This document shows positions 1-9,363 of a DNA stretch of 47,822 nucleotides, in pieces (positions within the stretch are counted from its first letter, which is position 1; every line of letters begins with the position of its first letter). A program made the translations under genes and the position numbers. A model generated the notes under the pieces. The model saw nothing but the letters and a program-made list of their open reading frames with translations, ran no database searches and was not told the DNA's origin. The stretch comes from Ligilactobacillus ubinensis (lineage in GTDB: Bacteria > Bacillota > Bacilli > Lactobacillales > Lactobacillaceae). The stretch covers positions 1-47,822 of the forward strand of contig NZ_JAIULA010000023.1 in the NCBI RefSeq assembly GCF_024160875.1, written 5' to 3'.

Positions 1-80
1 GCGCCTTGAGACGCTGGCAAGTACATAGGGCTTATAGCCCTGGAGCAAACCACCCGTTTGACGGGTGGTCATGATTTTTA
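1..80 (+). mobile_element. Possible right end of an IS200/IS605-type element (partial)
   Basis: Two perfect hairpins lie in tandem: AGGGCT/AGCCCT (27-32 and 36-41, 3-nt loop) and ACCACCCGT/ACGGGTGGT (49-57 and 61-69, loop TTG). A weaker CTTG/CAAG pair lies at 5-8 and 18-21. Neither strong stem is followed by a real U-tract on either strand, so they do not read as ordinary terminators. Short subterminal hairpins and a compact structured right end (the omega-RNA scaffold next to tnpB) are known features of IS200/IS605 elements. The stretch is also more GC-rich than the DNA around it. No transposase gene is visible because the window starts here. The call is inference; a structured RNA or a degraded repeat would also fit. 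Confidence 0.35.
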
Positions 81-91
81 AACGGACTTAA

Positions 92-868
92 TTATAAACT
101 AAATAGTTTTTTACTTAAAGCAATTTCTTCTGCAGTGTCTAAACTATTGGTAAATTTAATTTTACCAATAGCATCGTCTGTACGTCGTGTTTTATTTTCT
201 TCTAATAGATGTTGCAATTCACGTGCTGCTCCCGCACCGCCATCAAAAATAGTCACTTTCGTTCCCATAATATCTTGTATTGTTTCTTTAGCAAATGGAA
301 AATGCGTACATCCTAATACAATTGCATCAGTTTTATCAATATATGGCGCAAGAATTGTACGCAAGTACTCTTTTACCTCTGGTGTATCAAGTTGACCCTT
401 TTCAACATATTCAACTAAATCAGGGGCTGGCAACTTGATTATATGTGCCTGCGATTCAAAACGTTGCATTAAATTTGCAAATTTTTCTTCTTTTAACGTT
501 AATGGTGTAGCCATTACAACAATTCTCGAGTTAGGTTTATTTAAAACAGCTGGCTTCAAAGCTGGCTCTAACCCAATAATTGGTATTTCTGGATGCTCAA
601 GTCTTAACCGCTTTGCAGCTGCACTAGTAGCTGTATTACATGCAATAACGATAGCTTTAACCTTTTCTTTTAGAAACTTGTCTACAATTGCATTACTCAA
701 CGCATAAACTTGTTCAACTGATTTTACTCCATAGGGTGCATTTTTTGAATCACCAAAAAAAATAAAATCTTCATTTGGCATCAACTTTACTGCTTCTTTT
801 AAAACACTAATACCACCTAGCCCTGAATCAAAAATTCCGATGGCCTTATTTCTAAATTGTAAATCCAT
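92..868 (-). CDS. murI: Glutamate racemase
   Basis: Interconverts L- and D-glutamate, supplying D-Glu for the peptidoglycan stem peptide in the cytoplasm. The 258-aa length is usual for the family. The N-terminal signature GIFDSGLGG (11-19) carries the first active-site Asp. The two catalytic cysteines sit in IACNTA (Cys77) and LGCTH (Cys187). Start ATG 868 has an AAGGAAG ribosome site about ten bases upstream. An extended -10 box lies in the 71-bp gap from the upstream aminotransferase gene, so murI may have its own promoter. The gene ends a few bases from the possible IS end at the left of the window. Confidence 0.96.
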   Translation of the reverse strand: MDLQFRNKAIGIFDSGLGGISVLKEAVKLMPNEDFIFFGDSKNAPYGVKSVEQVYALSNAIVDKFLKEKVKAIVIACNTATSAAAKRLRLEHPEIPIIGLEPALKPAVLNKPNSRIVVMATPLTLKEEKFANLMQRFESQAHIIKLPAPDLVEYVEKGQLDTPEVKEYLRTILAPYIDKTDAIVLGCTHFPFAKETIQDIMGTKVTIFDGGAGAARELQHLLEENKTRRTDDAIGKIKFTNSLDTAEEIALSKKLFSL

Positions 869-906
869 ATTAGAAAAACTTCCTTACCTTATTAGTATCA
901 GCATTA

Positions 907-915
907 ATTTTACCA
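907..915 (-). promoter_or_regulatory. Possible extended -10 promoter for murI
   Basis: On the minus strand the gap upstream of murI reads TGGTAAAAT, an extended -10 (TGN plus TAAAAT). TTAGCT, 17 bases upstream, is a poor -35. The same TGGTAAAAT string occurs ahead of the LysM protein gene. Confidence 0.35.
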
Positions 916-925
916 CATATCAGTT

Positions 926-948
926 AAAAAGCTAAGATTCTATTTAGC
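926..948 (-). terminator. Weak hairpin at the end of the aminotransferase gene
   Basis: GCTAA (931-935) pairs with TTAGC (944-948), followed on the minus strand by five T (926-930). The stem is only five pairs and includes the stop codon, so it could act as a leaky terminator at most. Confidence 0.3.
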
Positions 949-2106
949 ATCTACAAAAGCTTGAATACGTTTAGCTGCTTCTTCTAGCGTTTCCATCGAA
1001 GCTGCATAACTTAAACGGACATAGCCTTCACCGCCAGGTCCAAAAGAAACTCCGGGTATTAAGGCTACCTTTGCTTTTTTAGCTAATTCTCGCACAAATT
1101 TCCATGAATCTTTATCAAACTTATTAGGAATCTTAGCAAAAAGATAAAATGCTCCATCAGGACTTGCAACCTCAAAACCTGCTTGCTTTAAAGCTAGCTG
1201 CATAAAATTGCGTCTCTTTAAATATTGTTCTTTCATCACAGCACTATCTTCTTTACCATTTTTCATGGCTTCTAAAGCAGCAAATTGGACATTGTCCGTT
1301 GGTGCTGTGACCATATATTGATGTGCTTTAACTGCTTGTTCAATAAAATCATCAGGTCCTAATAAATAACCAATCCGCCAACCAGTCATAGCATGTGATT
1401 TTGACAAGCCAGAAACTAATAATGCTTGCTCTGGTAAAAATTCAGCAATGGATGTATGTTGGCCATTATATGTAAGTTCTGCATAAACCTCATCACATAA
1501 AACCCAAATTCCCGCTTTACGCACAACGGCAGCAAGTTCTTCAAGTTGCTGTCTTGAATAAGTAACACCGGTTGGATTACTTGGATAAACAAGTACCAAT
1601 GCTTTAATATTTTTTTCTTTATTATCAGCTAATACTTTTTCAAGCTTTTCAGCAGTTAAGACAAAGCCATCTGTACTTGTATCAACTGTAATATAATTAC
1701 CATTATTAATTTCTGTAATTGGCATATAGATAGGAAATACAGGTGTCGGCACAATTACTGTATCTCCCGGATTTAAAATAGTCTGTAATACAACACTAAT
1801 TGCCTCTGTTGCCCCAATTGTTGTAATAACTTGGTTAGCTGAATATTTTAAATTATATTTTTCATTATAGTAATCTGCTGTAGCCTTACGTAATTCCATG
1901 ATACCTGGATTAGGTGTGTAATGTGACTGATTATCTATAATTGCATCTATCCCTGCTTGTTTGACATGCTCTGGTGTATTAAAATCGGGTTCACCTAAAG
2001 TTAACTTAATAATATTAGGAATAGAACTTACTTCTGTATCGAATTGTCGAATATCAGAAACAGCAATTTTTTCTATTTTATGATTAAATTTATTTTGCAA
2101 AATCAC
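940..2106 (-). CDS. Class I/II PLP-dependent aminotransferase (PatA-like)
   Basis: Fold-type I aminotransferase of 388 aa. Visible motifs are GEPDFNTP (38-45), NPTG (177-180, substrate carboxylate site), the cofactor Asp in CDEVYAE (about 205) and the PLP lysine in SGLSKS (Lys236). The C-terminal arginine region GYVRLSYA is present. Lactobacilli commonly carry this type annotated as PatA or N-acetyl-LL-diaminopimelate aminotransferase; the true substrate cannot be read from sequence. The GTG start at 2106 has GAGG only three bases upstream, whereas the TTG two codons later (2100) is better spaced, so 2100 is an alternative start. A DeoR-type regulator lies 63 bp upstream on the same strand. 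Confidence 0.9.
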   Translation of the reverse strand: MILQNKFNHKIEKIAVSDIRQFDTEVSSIPNIIKLTLGEPDFNTPEHVKQAGIDAIIDNQSHYTPNPGIMELRKATADYYNEKYNLKYSANQVITTIGATEAISVVLQTILNPGDTVIVPTPVFPIYMPITEINNGNYITVDTSTDGFVLTAEKLEKVLADNKEKNIKALVLVYPSNPTGVTYSRQQLEELAAVVRKAGIWVLCDEVYAELTYNGQHTSIAEFLPEQALLVSGLSKSHAMTGWRIGYLLGPDDFIEQAVKAHQYMVTAPTDNVQFAALEAMKNGKEDSAVMKEQYLKRRNFMQLALKQAGFEVASPDGAFYLFAKIPNKFDKDSWKFVRELAKKAKVALIPGVSFGPGGEGYVRLSYAASMETLEEAAKRIQAFVDAK

Positions 2107-2169
2107 TTACCTCATCTCTTAGATAATTTTATTTCAATTACAATGATATCATTTTTTAATAAATACCAC

Positions 2170-2931
2170 CTATTTTAATTTTGAAGCCACCTTAATTTCT
2201 GTGGATTTAGGAAACATTTCTCGTTGCCCTTTAGCCAAAGGTCTATCTGTAATAAACAAAGAAATTTTGTCTAATGCACAAATTCGATAGTAAGACTTAT
2301 TTATAAACTTCTGATGTTCAGCAACTAATATTACTTTACGTGCCCGTTTAACAGCTAGACCAACAATTTCAGCATCACCTTGATCCAACAAATAAATCCC
2401 ATTCTCATCTATGCCTGATGCAGCCACAAAAGCCGTGTCAAATGCCACATTTTGTAATTCACCCATTGCTCTATTAGAATAAAAAAAACGATTTTCATGG
2501 TTCAATGTACCGCTCAGAACTTTAACCGTTACTTTATTATGTTCAGCTAAAGCCATACAGTTATCTAACGAATGCGTAACAATTGTTAATGGCATATTTA
2601 GATTTTGGCATGTTTTTAATAGAATTGTTGAAGAATCAACAAAATAAACATGATGTGCTTTGAAATAATCAACCGCAGATAATGCCATTTGCGTTTTTTG
2701 CTTAGTAAAACGTGTTAATCTACTTTGGAAATTAGGGACACTTCTTCCAAAATCTAAAGGTAATATGCCACCATGAGTTCGCCTTACTTCGCCCCGTTTA
2801 GCCAATAATACAATATCTCGTCGAGCTGTATCTTGTGAAATACCAAATTCTTCCATTATATCCTTAGTTGAAAGTTCCTGCTTTTCTTCTAAAAGTTGCT
2901 TAATAAGCTCTATCCGTTTTTCTTGACTCAA
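2170..2931 (-). CDS. DeoR/GlpR-family transcriptional regulator
   Basis: A 253-aa repressor-type protein. Residues 1-55 form the DeoR winged helix-turn-helix, with the recognition stretch around ISQDTARRDI (31-40). Residues 75-235 form the sugar-phosphate isomerase-like sensor domain, with a VDSST loop at 98-102 where the family binds phosphorylated ligands. The start is TTG 2931 with GGGG nine bases upstream. It precedes the aminotransferase gene and may regulate it and itself. The 100-bp upstream gap is full of TTATA half-sites and contains an 8-bp inverted repeat, which would suit an autoregulatory operator. The effector is unknown. Confidence 0.9.
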   Translation of the reverse strand: MSQEKRIELIKQLLEEKQELSTKDIMEEFGISQDTARRDIVLLAKRGEVRRTHGGILPLDFGRSVPNFQSRLTRFTKQKTQMALSAVDYFKAHHVYFVDSSTILLKTCQNLNMPLTIVTHSLDNCMALAEHNKVTVKVLSGTLNHENRFFYSNRAMGELQNVAFDTAFVAASGIDENGIYLLDQGDAEIVGLAVKRARKVILVAEHQKFINKSYYRICALDKISLFITDRPLAKGQREMFPKSTEIKVASKLK

Positions 2932-2957
2932 AAGACTTCGCCCCTTATCTGTTAATT

Positions 2958-3015
2958 TGCTTATAGTATTATTATAATCCTTATAACATATAAAATAAAT
3001 AAGTAATTATAAGCA
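2958..3015. promoter_or_regulatory. Inverted TGCTTATA/TATAAGCA pair upstream of the DeoR gene
   Basis: TGCTTATA (2958-2965) and TATAAGCA (3008-3015) form a perfect inverted repeat, and further TTATA elements lie between them. A TATAAT on the minus strand near 2972 could be the -10 box of the DeoR gene. The layout suits a repressor operator but nothing proves it. Confidence 0.3.
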
Positions 3016-3034
3016 GTTATAGGTAGAAGTCTTT

Positions 3035-4111
3035 TTATCTATTTAAATCACTAGCAATTATTTTTTGAATTGCCACATTATCTGAATTTTTTCCAATTGT
3101 AACACGCAACCAATTTTTCTGTAGTCCTCGACGTACTTGAAATCCATTTTGCAAAAGTTTATCTGCTAATTTATCTGCATCAAAATACTTGAAGTAAATA
3201 AAGTTAGCTTGTGAATGAAAGAACTTTATCCCGTTTACTTGTAAAAACTCTTCCCATTTTTCCCTTTCCTCTGCATTTTTTTGAACAGAATACTGCACAA
3301 ATTTCTGATCTTTAAATGCACTAATTGCAGCAGTTTGTGCAAGTGAATTTAGATTATACGGTAATCTGATAGTTTGCAAGTATTCTGCCAGTTTAGGCGC
3401 CATAGCTATATACCCTACACGATAATTAGCTAAGCCATAAACTTTTGAAAATGTGCGAAGAACAGCTACATTTTCAAACTGCGAAAGTAATTCAAAGTTA
3501 GTTGGTATACTCTCATCCGTTACATAATCAATGTACGCTTCATCAATTAAAACGAGTGCTGTTTTAGGTACCTGCTCAATAAAATCACGAATATTTTTTT
3601 TACTTTCATAAACTCCTGTAGGATTATTAGGATTACACAACCAAATCAGTTTTGTTTTAGCTGTGATATTATCTAGAAATTTGTCTAAATCATAATGGCC
3701 GGTATCTGCCAAAACAGGAATATTTACGACTTTAGCTCCTTCAATTTTAGCATGAAGTGCATATTCTGAAAAAGTAGGCCCAGCAACTAGAATTTCATCA
3801 TCCTTTTCCAAAAATGTCCGGGATAACAATTCTAGTATTTCATCCAAGCCTGAGCCAAAAACTAATTGTTCTTTAGGAACACCCGTTTTTTTCATAATTA
3901 AATCTCTTAACTCACTCGCATAACTGTCTGGATAACGATTACTTTCTTCAAACGACCATTTCACAACCGCATCTTTAACAGTAGGTGAAGTTCCAAATGG
4001 GTTTTCATTAGCTGATAAACGAACTAAGTGTGTCAAATTATATTTTTGTTTAACCTTCTCTAATGGTTCTTCAGGGATATAGCTATTTAACCGCTGAATA
4101 CTTTCTTTCAT
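3035..4111 (-). CDS. hisC: Histidinol-phosphate aminotransferase
   Basis: Transfers the amino group from glutamate to imidazole acetol phosphate, giving histidinol phosphate. With the chosen start the protein is 358 aa. PLP-site motifs are SANENPFG (33-40), NPNNPTG (160-166), the Asp in LIDEAYIDY (about 190) and the PLP lysine in FSKVYG (Lys223). An upstream in-frame ATG at 4144 would run 20 bp into hisE and lacks a ribosome site; ATG 4111 is preceded by AGGAGGG at ideal spacing. hisC is the last gene of the his operon, 13 bp after hisE. No strong terminator is visible between it and the DeoR gene. Confidence 0.95.
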   Translation of the reverse strand: MKESIQRLNSYIPEEPLEKVKQKYNLTHLVRLSANENPFGTSPTVKDAVVKWSFEESNRYPDSYASELRDLIMKKTGVPKEQLVFGSGLDEILELLSRTFLEKDDEILVAGPTFSEYALHAKIEGAKVVNIPVLADTGHYDLDKFLDNITAKTKLIWLCNPNNPTGVYESKKNIRDFIEQVPKTALVLIDEAYIDYVTDESIPTNFELLSQFENVAVLRTFSKVYGLANYRVGYIAMAPKLAEYLQTIRLPYNLNSLAQTAAISAFKDQKFVQYSVQKNAEEREKWEEFLQVNGIKFFHSQANFIYFKYFDADKLADKLLQNGFQVRRGLQKNWLRVTIGKNSDNVAIQKIIASDLNR

Positions 4112-4124
4112 ATAAATAACCCTC

Positions 4125-4445
4125 CTATAGATCTTCGATTTCACGTCGGTCTTTTGTAGTACTCATTAATCCTTCACGTTTCGCTAGTTCTTCTTTGATA
4201 TCATCATAAGATAAATTTTGTTCCACAAGTAAAACCATTAAATGATATAGCAAGTCTGCTGTTTCGTATTTTAGTTCATCCTTACTATTATTTTTAGCAG
4301 CAACAACAACTTCGGTAGATTCCTCACCTACCTTTTTTAAAATTTTATCTAAACCCTTTGAAAATAGATAATCTGTATATGAACCTGGACGGGGATTTTT
4401 TTTTCGCTCTACCACTAATTGATATAATTCTTCTAAGTCTTGCAT
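4125..4445 (-). CDS. hisE: Phosphoribosyl-ATP pyrophosphatase
   Basis: Removes pyrophosphate from PR-ATP, the second step of histidine synthesis. The 106-aa protein is an all-alpha MazG-like fold. The GEESTEVVVAAKN stretch and the following ETADLLYHLMVLL segment carry the acidic metal ligands typical of HisE. HisE and HisI are separate proteins here, not fused as in enterobacteria. ATG 4445 has an AAAGGAA ribosome site. It lies 16 bp after hisI and 13 bp before hisC. Confidence 0.96.
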   Translation of the reverse strand: MQDLEELYQLVVERKKNPRPGSYTDYLFSKGLDKILKKVGEESTEVVVAAKNNSKDELKYETADLLYHLMVLLVEQNLSYDDIKEELAKREGLMSTTKDRREIEDL

Positions 4446-4461
4446 AACAATACTTCCTTTC

Positions 4462-4767
4462 TTATAAAACCTTATTGAAAAAACATGTTCTCTTGCCAGT
4501 ATGACAAGCTGGGCCCTTTGGATTTACATATATTAGTAATGTATCCTGATCACAATCTAAATAAATTTCCGTTACTTGTTGTAAATTTCCACTGGTTGCA
4601 CCTTTATGCCATAATTCTTTACGTGAACGCGACCAAAACCATGTTTCTTTAGTTTCAAGTGTTTTTTGATAACTTTCTTCATTCATCCATGCAACCATCA
4701 AAACATCTTTTGTCTGATTGTCAACCACTACAGTTGTTACTAATCCTTTGCTAAAATCTGGTTTCAT
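4462..4767 (-). CDS. hisI: Phosphoribosyl-AMP cyclohydrolase
   Basis: Opens the adenine ring of PR-AMP, the third histidine step. The 101-aa length matches stand-alone HisI. The family block [18 protein letters not shown] is followed by the metal site DCDQD and the zinc cysteines in [12 protein letters not shown]. The start codon overlaps the hisF stop as ATGA, which indicates translational coupling. Confidence 0.96.
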   Translation of the reverse strand: MKPDFSKGLVTTVVVDNQTKDVLMVAWMNEESYQKTLETKETWFWSRSRKELWHKGATSGNLQQVTEIYLDCDQDTLLIYVNPKGPACHTGKRTCFFNKVL

Positions 4768-5522
4768 CGCACATTAACTCCTTTTTGACTAAGATATTCT
4801 TTAACCTCATCAATCTTTAGAGTACCAAAATGAAATACAGATGCTGCTAATGCGCCGGTAACATTTGATTTTAAAAAAACATCAGCAAAATCTTTTTTTG
4901 TACCCGCACCACCAGATGCAATTACGGGTACTTTTACCAACTCAGTTAATTTTTGATAAAACTCAACATCAAATCCTTTTTTTGTACCATCATGATCCAT
5001 GCTAGTAACCAATAATTCTCCTGCACCTAAGGCAACTGCCTTCTTCGCCCAGGATAGAGCTTCGAGGTCCGTTCTTTGTTGACCTCCATGTGTATAAACT
5101 ATTTTTTCTCCTGTTTTCAAATCAGTTTTTATATCAATTGCAACAACAATACACTGATTACCAAAGGTTTGTGCTCCTTGGCTAATCAATTTAGGATTAG
5201 CAACAGCTGCTGAATTCAATGAAATCTTATCAGCTCCGGCTTGTAATAAAGCCCGCATATCAGCAACAGAGCTAATTCCTCCGCCCACTGTCAAAGGCAT
5301 AAAAACTTCTTTTGAGACTGCTGAAACAACATCTCTCATTGTGTGACGTTGCTCATTTGTTGCGGTGATATCTAAAAAAACTAATTCATCTGCTCCTTGC
5401 TTCTCATATGCAGCGGCAATTGCTACAGGGTCTCCCACGTCAATGAGGTTCACAAAATTGATGCCTTTTTTCACTTTTCCATTATCTACATCCAAACAGG
5501 GGATGATTCGTTTAGCTAACAA
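4764..5522 (-). CDS. hisF: Imidazole glycerol phosphate synthase, cyclase subunit
   Basis: With HisH it converts PRFAR plus glutamine-derived ammonia to imidazole glycerol phosphate and AICAR. The 252-aa TIM barrel has the catalytic Asp11 ([10 protein letters not shown]) and Asp130 (VVAIDIK), plus phosphate loops TVGGGI and ASGGAG. The start is TTG 5522, preceded by GGAGGTG at good spacing inside the end of hisA (11-bp overlap). It ends in a 4-bp overlap with hisI. Confidence 0.96.
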   Translation of the reverse strand: MLAKRIIPCLDVDNGKVKKGINFVNLIDVGDPVAIAAAYEKQGADELVFLDITATNEQRHTMRDVVSAVSKEVFMPLTVGGGISSVADMRALLQAGADKISLNSAAVANPKLISQGAQTFGNQCIVVAIDIKTDLKTGEKIVYTHGGQQRTDLEALSWAKKAVALGAGELLVTSMDHDGTKKGFDVEFYQKLTELVKVPVIASGGAGTKKDFADVFLKSNVTGALAASVFHFGTLKIDEVKEYLSQKGVNVR

Positions 5523-6237
5523 TTGTGTTCACCTCCGCAATCTCTTTTAAGGTCAAGGTTCCTTCAAATAAAGATTTACCAACAATTGCATCCTTTATTC
5601 CTTTACTCCTTAACTCTGTGATATCACGTAAATCTCTTATTCCGCCAGATGCAATAATATTTGCTTGAGGAAAAAGTGTTTGCAACTTTATTAGCAATTC
5701 AACATTTGCACCTTGCAATGTACCATCCCGCTTAACATCTGTTACAATAAAATGTTTTGCACCTGAAGTTATCATTTTTTCAATTAATTCTGACATTAAT
5801 ACATTAGATTGTTCTAACCAACCACTTACAGCAACTTTGCTATCTGTGCCATCAACTCCAATTACAATTTTTTCGGCACCAAATTCTTGCAGAGCTTTTT
5901 TTGTAAATTCAGGATCTTTTAATGCTACCGAGCCAAGAATGACCCGATTAATCCCCATCTCTAAATACTGTTGTAATGCTGCAATGTTTCTAATACCACC
6001 ACCAATTTCAATAATTCCCGAAAAAGAATCTCTTATTTTTTTTACTACATCTAAGTTCTGAGGCTTACCTGCTTTCGCACCATCTAAATCAACTAAATGT
6101 AGCGCTGAGATACCAGCAGCATTAATTTTTTGAGCTTGCTTTTCAGGTGTTGTTTCAATTAACGTATCTTTTGAAAAATCACCTTGATACAGTCTCACAC
6201 TCTGACCATTTTTTAAATCAATTGCAGGAAAAATCAT
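5512..6237 (-). CDS. hisA: ProFAR isomerase
   Basis: Catalyses the Amadori rearrangement of ProFAR to PRFAR. It is a 241-aa half-barrel-duplicated TIM barrel, paralogous to the neighbouring HisF. The catalytic acids are Asp7 (FPAIDLKNG) and Asp129 (IGVDGTD), with phosphate loops EIGGGIR and ASGGIR. It overlaps hisH by 4 bp (ATGA-type) and hisF by 11 bp. Confidence 0.96.
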   Translation of the reverse strand: MIFPAIDLKNGQSVRLYQGDFSKDTLIETTPEKQAQKINAAGISALHLVDLDGAKAGKPQNLDVVKKIRDSFSGIIEIGGGIRNIAALQQYLEMGINRVILGSVALKDPEFTKKALQEFGAEKIVIGVDGTDSKVAVSGWLEQSNVLMSELIEKMITSGAKHFIVTDVKRDGTLQGANVELLIKLQTLFPQANIIASGGIRDLRDITELRSKGIKDAIVGKSLFEGTLTLKEIAEVNTIVS

Positions 6238-6845
6238 TTTGCCACCACCTCTTCAATAAAATTCTTAAGTAAGTTTAATCCAACCTGTGCACTTTTTTCT
6301 GGGTGAAATTGCATTCCATAGACATTATCATTTTGAACTATTGCAGGAACTGAAACTCCATAATCAACGGCTGAAACAATATATTTAGCATCACATTTAG
6401 CATAGTAAGAATGAACAAAATAGGTATATTGCTCCGCAACATCAGCAAAAACACTTTTATCTTGCAAAAGTTTATTTTTATTCCAACCAACTTGCGGAAT
6501 TGATAGATTCATATCTTTTGAAAATTCAATTACTTTCCCAGGTATTAAGCCTAATCCTGCATGTAATCCATATTCTGTTGAAGAATCAAACAATAATTGC
6601 ATTCCTAAACAAATACCTAACAATGGTATTTTATTTGCTGCCACTTGTTTAATCACATTTATTAAATCTCGCTTTTCTAATTGTTCCATAGCTGGTCTAA
6701 ATGCGCCGACACCTGGTAAAACAACAGCCTCACTTGCCAGTATTGTTTGTGCATCTGCTGTAAGAACCGTCTGAACACCTAAATATTGAAATGCTTTTGC
6801 AACATTATAAGTATTGCCCGCACCATAATCTATAATTGCTATCAT
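6234..6845 (-). CDS. hisH: Imidazole glycerol phosphate synthase, glutamine amidotransferase subunit
   Basis: A class I glutaminase domain of 203 aa that releases ammonia for HisF. The nucleophile is Cys79 in LGICLGMQ, and the His/Glu pair of the triad is in MQFHPEKS. The N-terminal IIDYGAGN and VLPGVGAF blocks are typical. It overlaps hisB by one base and hisA by four, so HisH, HisA and HisF are translated in a coupled series. Confidence 0.96.
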   Translation of the reverse strand: MIAIIDYGAGNTYNVAKAFQYLGVQTVLTADAQTILASEAVVLPGVGAFRPAMEQLEKRDLINVIKQVAANKIPLLGICLGMQLLFDSSTEYGLHAGLGLIPGKVIEFSKDMNLSIPQVGWNKNKLLQDKSVFADVAEQYTYFVHSYYAKCDAKYIVSAVDYGVSVPAIVQNDNVYGMQFHPEKSAQVGLNLLKNFIEEVVAK

Positions 6846-7429
6846 TAAATGACTCCTTTCGTTGAATTAACTCCTTTTATACTAGAATTTATAGTAACAG
6901 CTTTTCGCATTGCTCTTCCTGTTGCTTTAAATAAAGCTTCAATTTTGTGATGTGTATTGCGACCATATAAAACACGCATATGCAAATTCATTTCACAAGC
7001 AAAGGCTAGTGCTTGAAAAAAATCTTCTGTAATCTCTGTTTCAAAATCTCCCAATTTAGGATTATCTAATTCAGCATCAAAAACTAAGTAAGAACGACCG
7101 CTTAAATCAATTGCAACATGTGCAAGAACTTCATCCATCGGAACAAATGCATCACCATATCGTTCAATCTGCTCTTTATTACCCAAAGCCTTTTTAAAGC
7201 ATTCACCTAAAACGATCCCTGTATCTTCAACTGTATGGTGGGCATCAACATCTAAATCGCCCTTTGCTTTAACTATTAATCCAAAACGACCATGCTTGGC
7301 AAAAAGTGTCAACATATGGTTAAAAAAGCCATTACCTGTGTCTATATCTATGCCTGACTCTTGATCCGCATTTAGTTCAACGAAAATATCTGTTTCATTC
7401 GTTTTTCTAGTAATATTTGCTATTCTCAT
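6845..7429 (-). CDS. hisB: Imidazoleglycerol-phosphate dehydratase
   Basis: Dehydrates imidazole glycerol phosphate to imidazole acetol phosphate using manganese. The protein is 194 aa and monofunctional; it has no HAD phosphatase domain, so histidinol phosphatase activity must come from elsewhere (hisK at 10880). Duplicated metal motifs are visible: [10 protein letters not shown] and [11 protein letters not shown] 7429 follows a GGGAGAGA ribosome site. Confidence 0.96.
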   Translation of the reverse strand: MRIANITRKTNETDIFVELNADQESGIDIDTGNGFFNHMLTLFAKHGRFGLIVKAKGDLDVDAHHTVEDTGIVLGECFKKALGNKEQIERYGDAFVPMDEVLAHVAIDLSGRSYLVFDAELDNPKLGDFETEITEDFFQALAFACEMNLHMRVLYGRNTHHKIEALFKATGRAMRKAVTINSSIKGVNSTKGVI

Positions 7430-7446
7430 ATTATCTCTCCCTCTAC

Positions 7447-8718
7447 TTAAAATCTTGCCTCTATTGCACGCGCATGAGCTTCCAAGCCTTCTGTACGTGC
7501 TAAGGTAGTAATTGCTGCAACATCTGCTTTTAATGCTGCCTTAGAAAATTGAATAAACTGTGTTCTTTTTACAAAATCATAGACGCCTAGCGGAGAAGAA
7601 AAACGTGCTGTCCCGCCCGTAGGTAAAACATGATTAGGTCCAGCAACATAATCGCCTAGTGGTTCTGAAGCATATCGTCCTAGAAAAACAGAACCTGCAT
7701 TTTTGATGAGGCCTAAATATTCCATAGGATCATTAAATTGAATTTCCAAATGCTCCGGAGCAATAGTATTCATTAAAGAAAACATATCCGTAATATTTTC
7801 CATTACTGCAATAAAACTGCGATCCTCAATAGCTGCCTGTGCAATTTTCTTTCTGGGTAACTTTTCTAATTGAATTTCTATTTCATTTGCAACGTTTTTT
7901 GCCAATTGTAAACTATTTGTTACCAGCATCGCACGTGCCCGCTTGTCATGCTCAGCTTGTGATAATAAATCTGCAGCTAACTCGTTCGCGCAAGCCGAAT
8001 CATCTGCTAAAATTCCTATTTCTGATGGACCTGCTACCATATCAATAGCAACTTGACCAAAGACTTGTTTTTTTGCAGTTGCTACAAATATATTGCCAGG
8101 CCCTACTATCTTATCTACCGGTTTAATTGTTTCTGTACCAAATGCAAGTGCTGCAATTGCTTGTGCACCACCAACCTGATAAACAGCATCAATACCAGCT
8201 AACTTTGCTGCTGCAAGAACAGCTTGATTAATACCTTCTTTTTGCGGAGGTGTCACCATTACAATTTCTTCAACCCCTGCAATTTTAGCTGGAATTGCAT
8301 TCATTAATATTGTTGAAGGGTAAGCAGCAGTTCCACCTGGAATATATAACCCTACCCGTTTTAAAGGTATGACCTTTTGTCCACGAATAATTCCAGGCGT
8401 ACTTGCATCTACAAAGCCATTGCTTTTCTCTAATTCATGAAAACTAGTAATATTTTTTTTAGCCAATAACAGACTATTTTTTAGATTTTCAGGTAATGTC
8501 TGCCATGCATTTTCTAAATCAGTTTCAGGTACTAAAAAATCACTTACATCTACTCCATCAAATTTTTGCGAATATTCACGTAGTGCCTTATCTCCGTCTT
8601 TAATCACTTTTTGAATAATGTCTTGGACACTTTTTTCTATGTGCATATCTACTGTTGCTTGCGTATATTCACTAACGATTTCTTTCATTTCATCCAAGTT
8701 TTTTTGATATATTTTCAT
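7447..8718 (-). CDS. hisD: Histidinol dehydrogenase
   Basis: Zinc enzyme that performs the last two NAD-dependent oxidations, histidinol to histidine. The 423-aa length is normal. Recognisable blocks are [13 protein letters not shown], the nucleotide segment [21 protein letters not shown] and the metal/catalytic region LLSQAEHDK, with IAPEHLEI nearer the C-terminus and [10 protein letters not shown]. It lies 12 bp after hisG and 17 bp before hisB. Confidence 0.96.
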   Translation of the reverse strand: MKIYQKNLDEMKEIVSEYTQATVDMHIEKSVQDIIQKVIKDGDKALREYSQKFDGVDVSDFLVPETDLENAWQTLPENLKNSLLLAKKNITSFHELEKSNGFVDASTPGIIRGQKVIPLKRVGLYIPGGTAAYPSTILMNAIPAKIAGVEEIVMVTPPQKEGINQAVLAAAKLAGIDAVYQVGGAQAIAALAFGTETIKPVDKIVGPGNIFVATAKKQVFGQVAIDMVAGPSEIGILADDSACANELAADLLSQAEHDKRARAMLVTNSLQLAKNVANEIEIQLEKLPRKKIAQAAIEDRSFIAVMENITDMFSLMNTIAPEHLEIQFNDPMEYLGLIKNAGSVFLGRYASEPLGDYVAGPNHVLPTGGTARFSSPLGVYDFVKRTQFIQFSKAALKADVAAITTLARTEGLEAHARAIEARF

Positions 8719-8730
8719 ACTTTTCTCCTT

Positions 8731-9363
8731 CTATTTCTCACTAGGAATAACTTTGGCCAATTCGTCTACAAAATTAAAAATTTCAGCTTTTTTTTGCTTT
8801 AGCGATAATGGATTAGCTACCAGTCTTGTTGAAACCTTGGGTAACCAAGCGTAAATTTTTAGATTGTTTTCGCGTAATGTTGTTCCTGTTTCAGTAATAT
8901 CCACGATTGCATCTGCTAACCCAATTAGCGGTGCCAACTCAACAGAACCTTCAATTTTAATAATTTCAACATCTTGACCTTGACTAGCAAAATACTTTTG
9001 CGCTATTTTAGGATATTTAGTTCCTATAACCTTTCTACCTGGACTTTGCATATTAAAATCCGTAGTTGATGCAAGAATGAATTGGCATTTACCTACATTT
9101 AAATCCAAAAGTTCAAATGCTTCTAAATCCTGCTCCATTAAGATATCACTGCCAACAATACCTATATCCATCACACCATTTGATAAATAAGTCATTACAT
9201 CTGGTCCCTTAGCTAAGATAAATTCGTATCTATCTCTAGCTAAACTAATTTGTAATTTTCGTTGCTTATTTTTTAAAGGTGCTGTATCAATATTCATCTT
9301 ATCAAGCAACTCAACAAATTGACGTTCCACGCGACCTTTAGTTAAAGCTATTTTCAAAGTCAT
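8731..9363 (-). CDS. hisG: ATP phosphoribosyltransferase, short form
   Basis: Catalyses the committed step, ATP plus PRPP to PR-ATP. At 210 aa it is the short HisG form without the C-terminal regulatory domain, and short HisG enzymes need HisZ, encoded directly upstream. The N-terminal LTKGRVE block and the PRPP loop around DITETGTTLREN are visible. ATG 9363 has GGAGAG seven bases upstream, and the gene starts 26 bp inside the 3' end of hisZ. Confidence 0.95.
   Translation of the reverse strand: MTLKIALTKGRVERQFVELLDKMNIDTAPLKNKQRKLQISLARDRYEFILAKGPDVMTYLSNGVMDIGIVGSDILMEQDLEAFELLDLNVGKCQFILASTTDFNMQSPGRKVIGTKYPKIAQKYFASQGQDVEIIKIEGSVELAPLIGLADAIVDITETGTTLRENNLKIYAWLPKVSTRLVANPLSLKQKKAEIFNFVDELAKVIPSEK

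Noticed and set aside
49-69. Hairpin as the murI terminator
   Set aside because: No T run follows the stem on the minus strand, so it does not look like an intrinsic terminator for murI.
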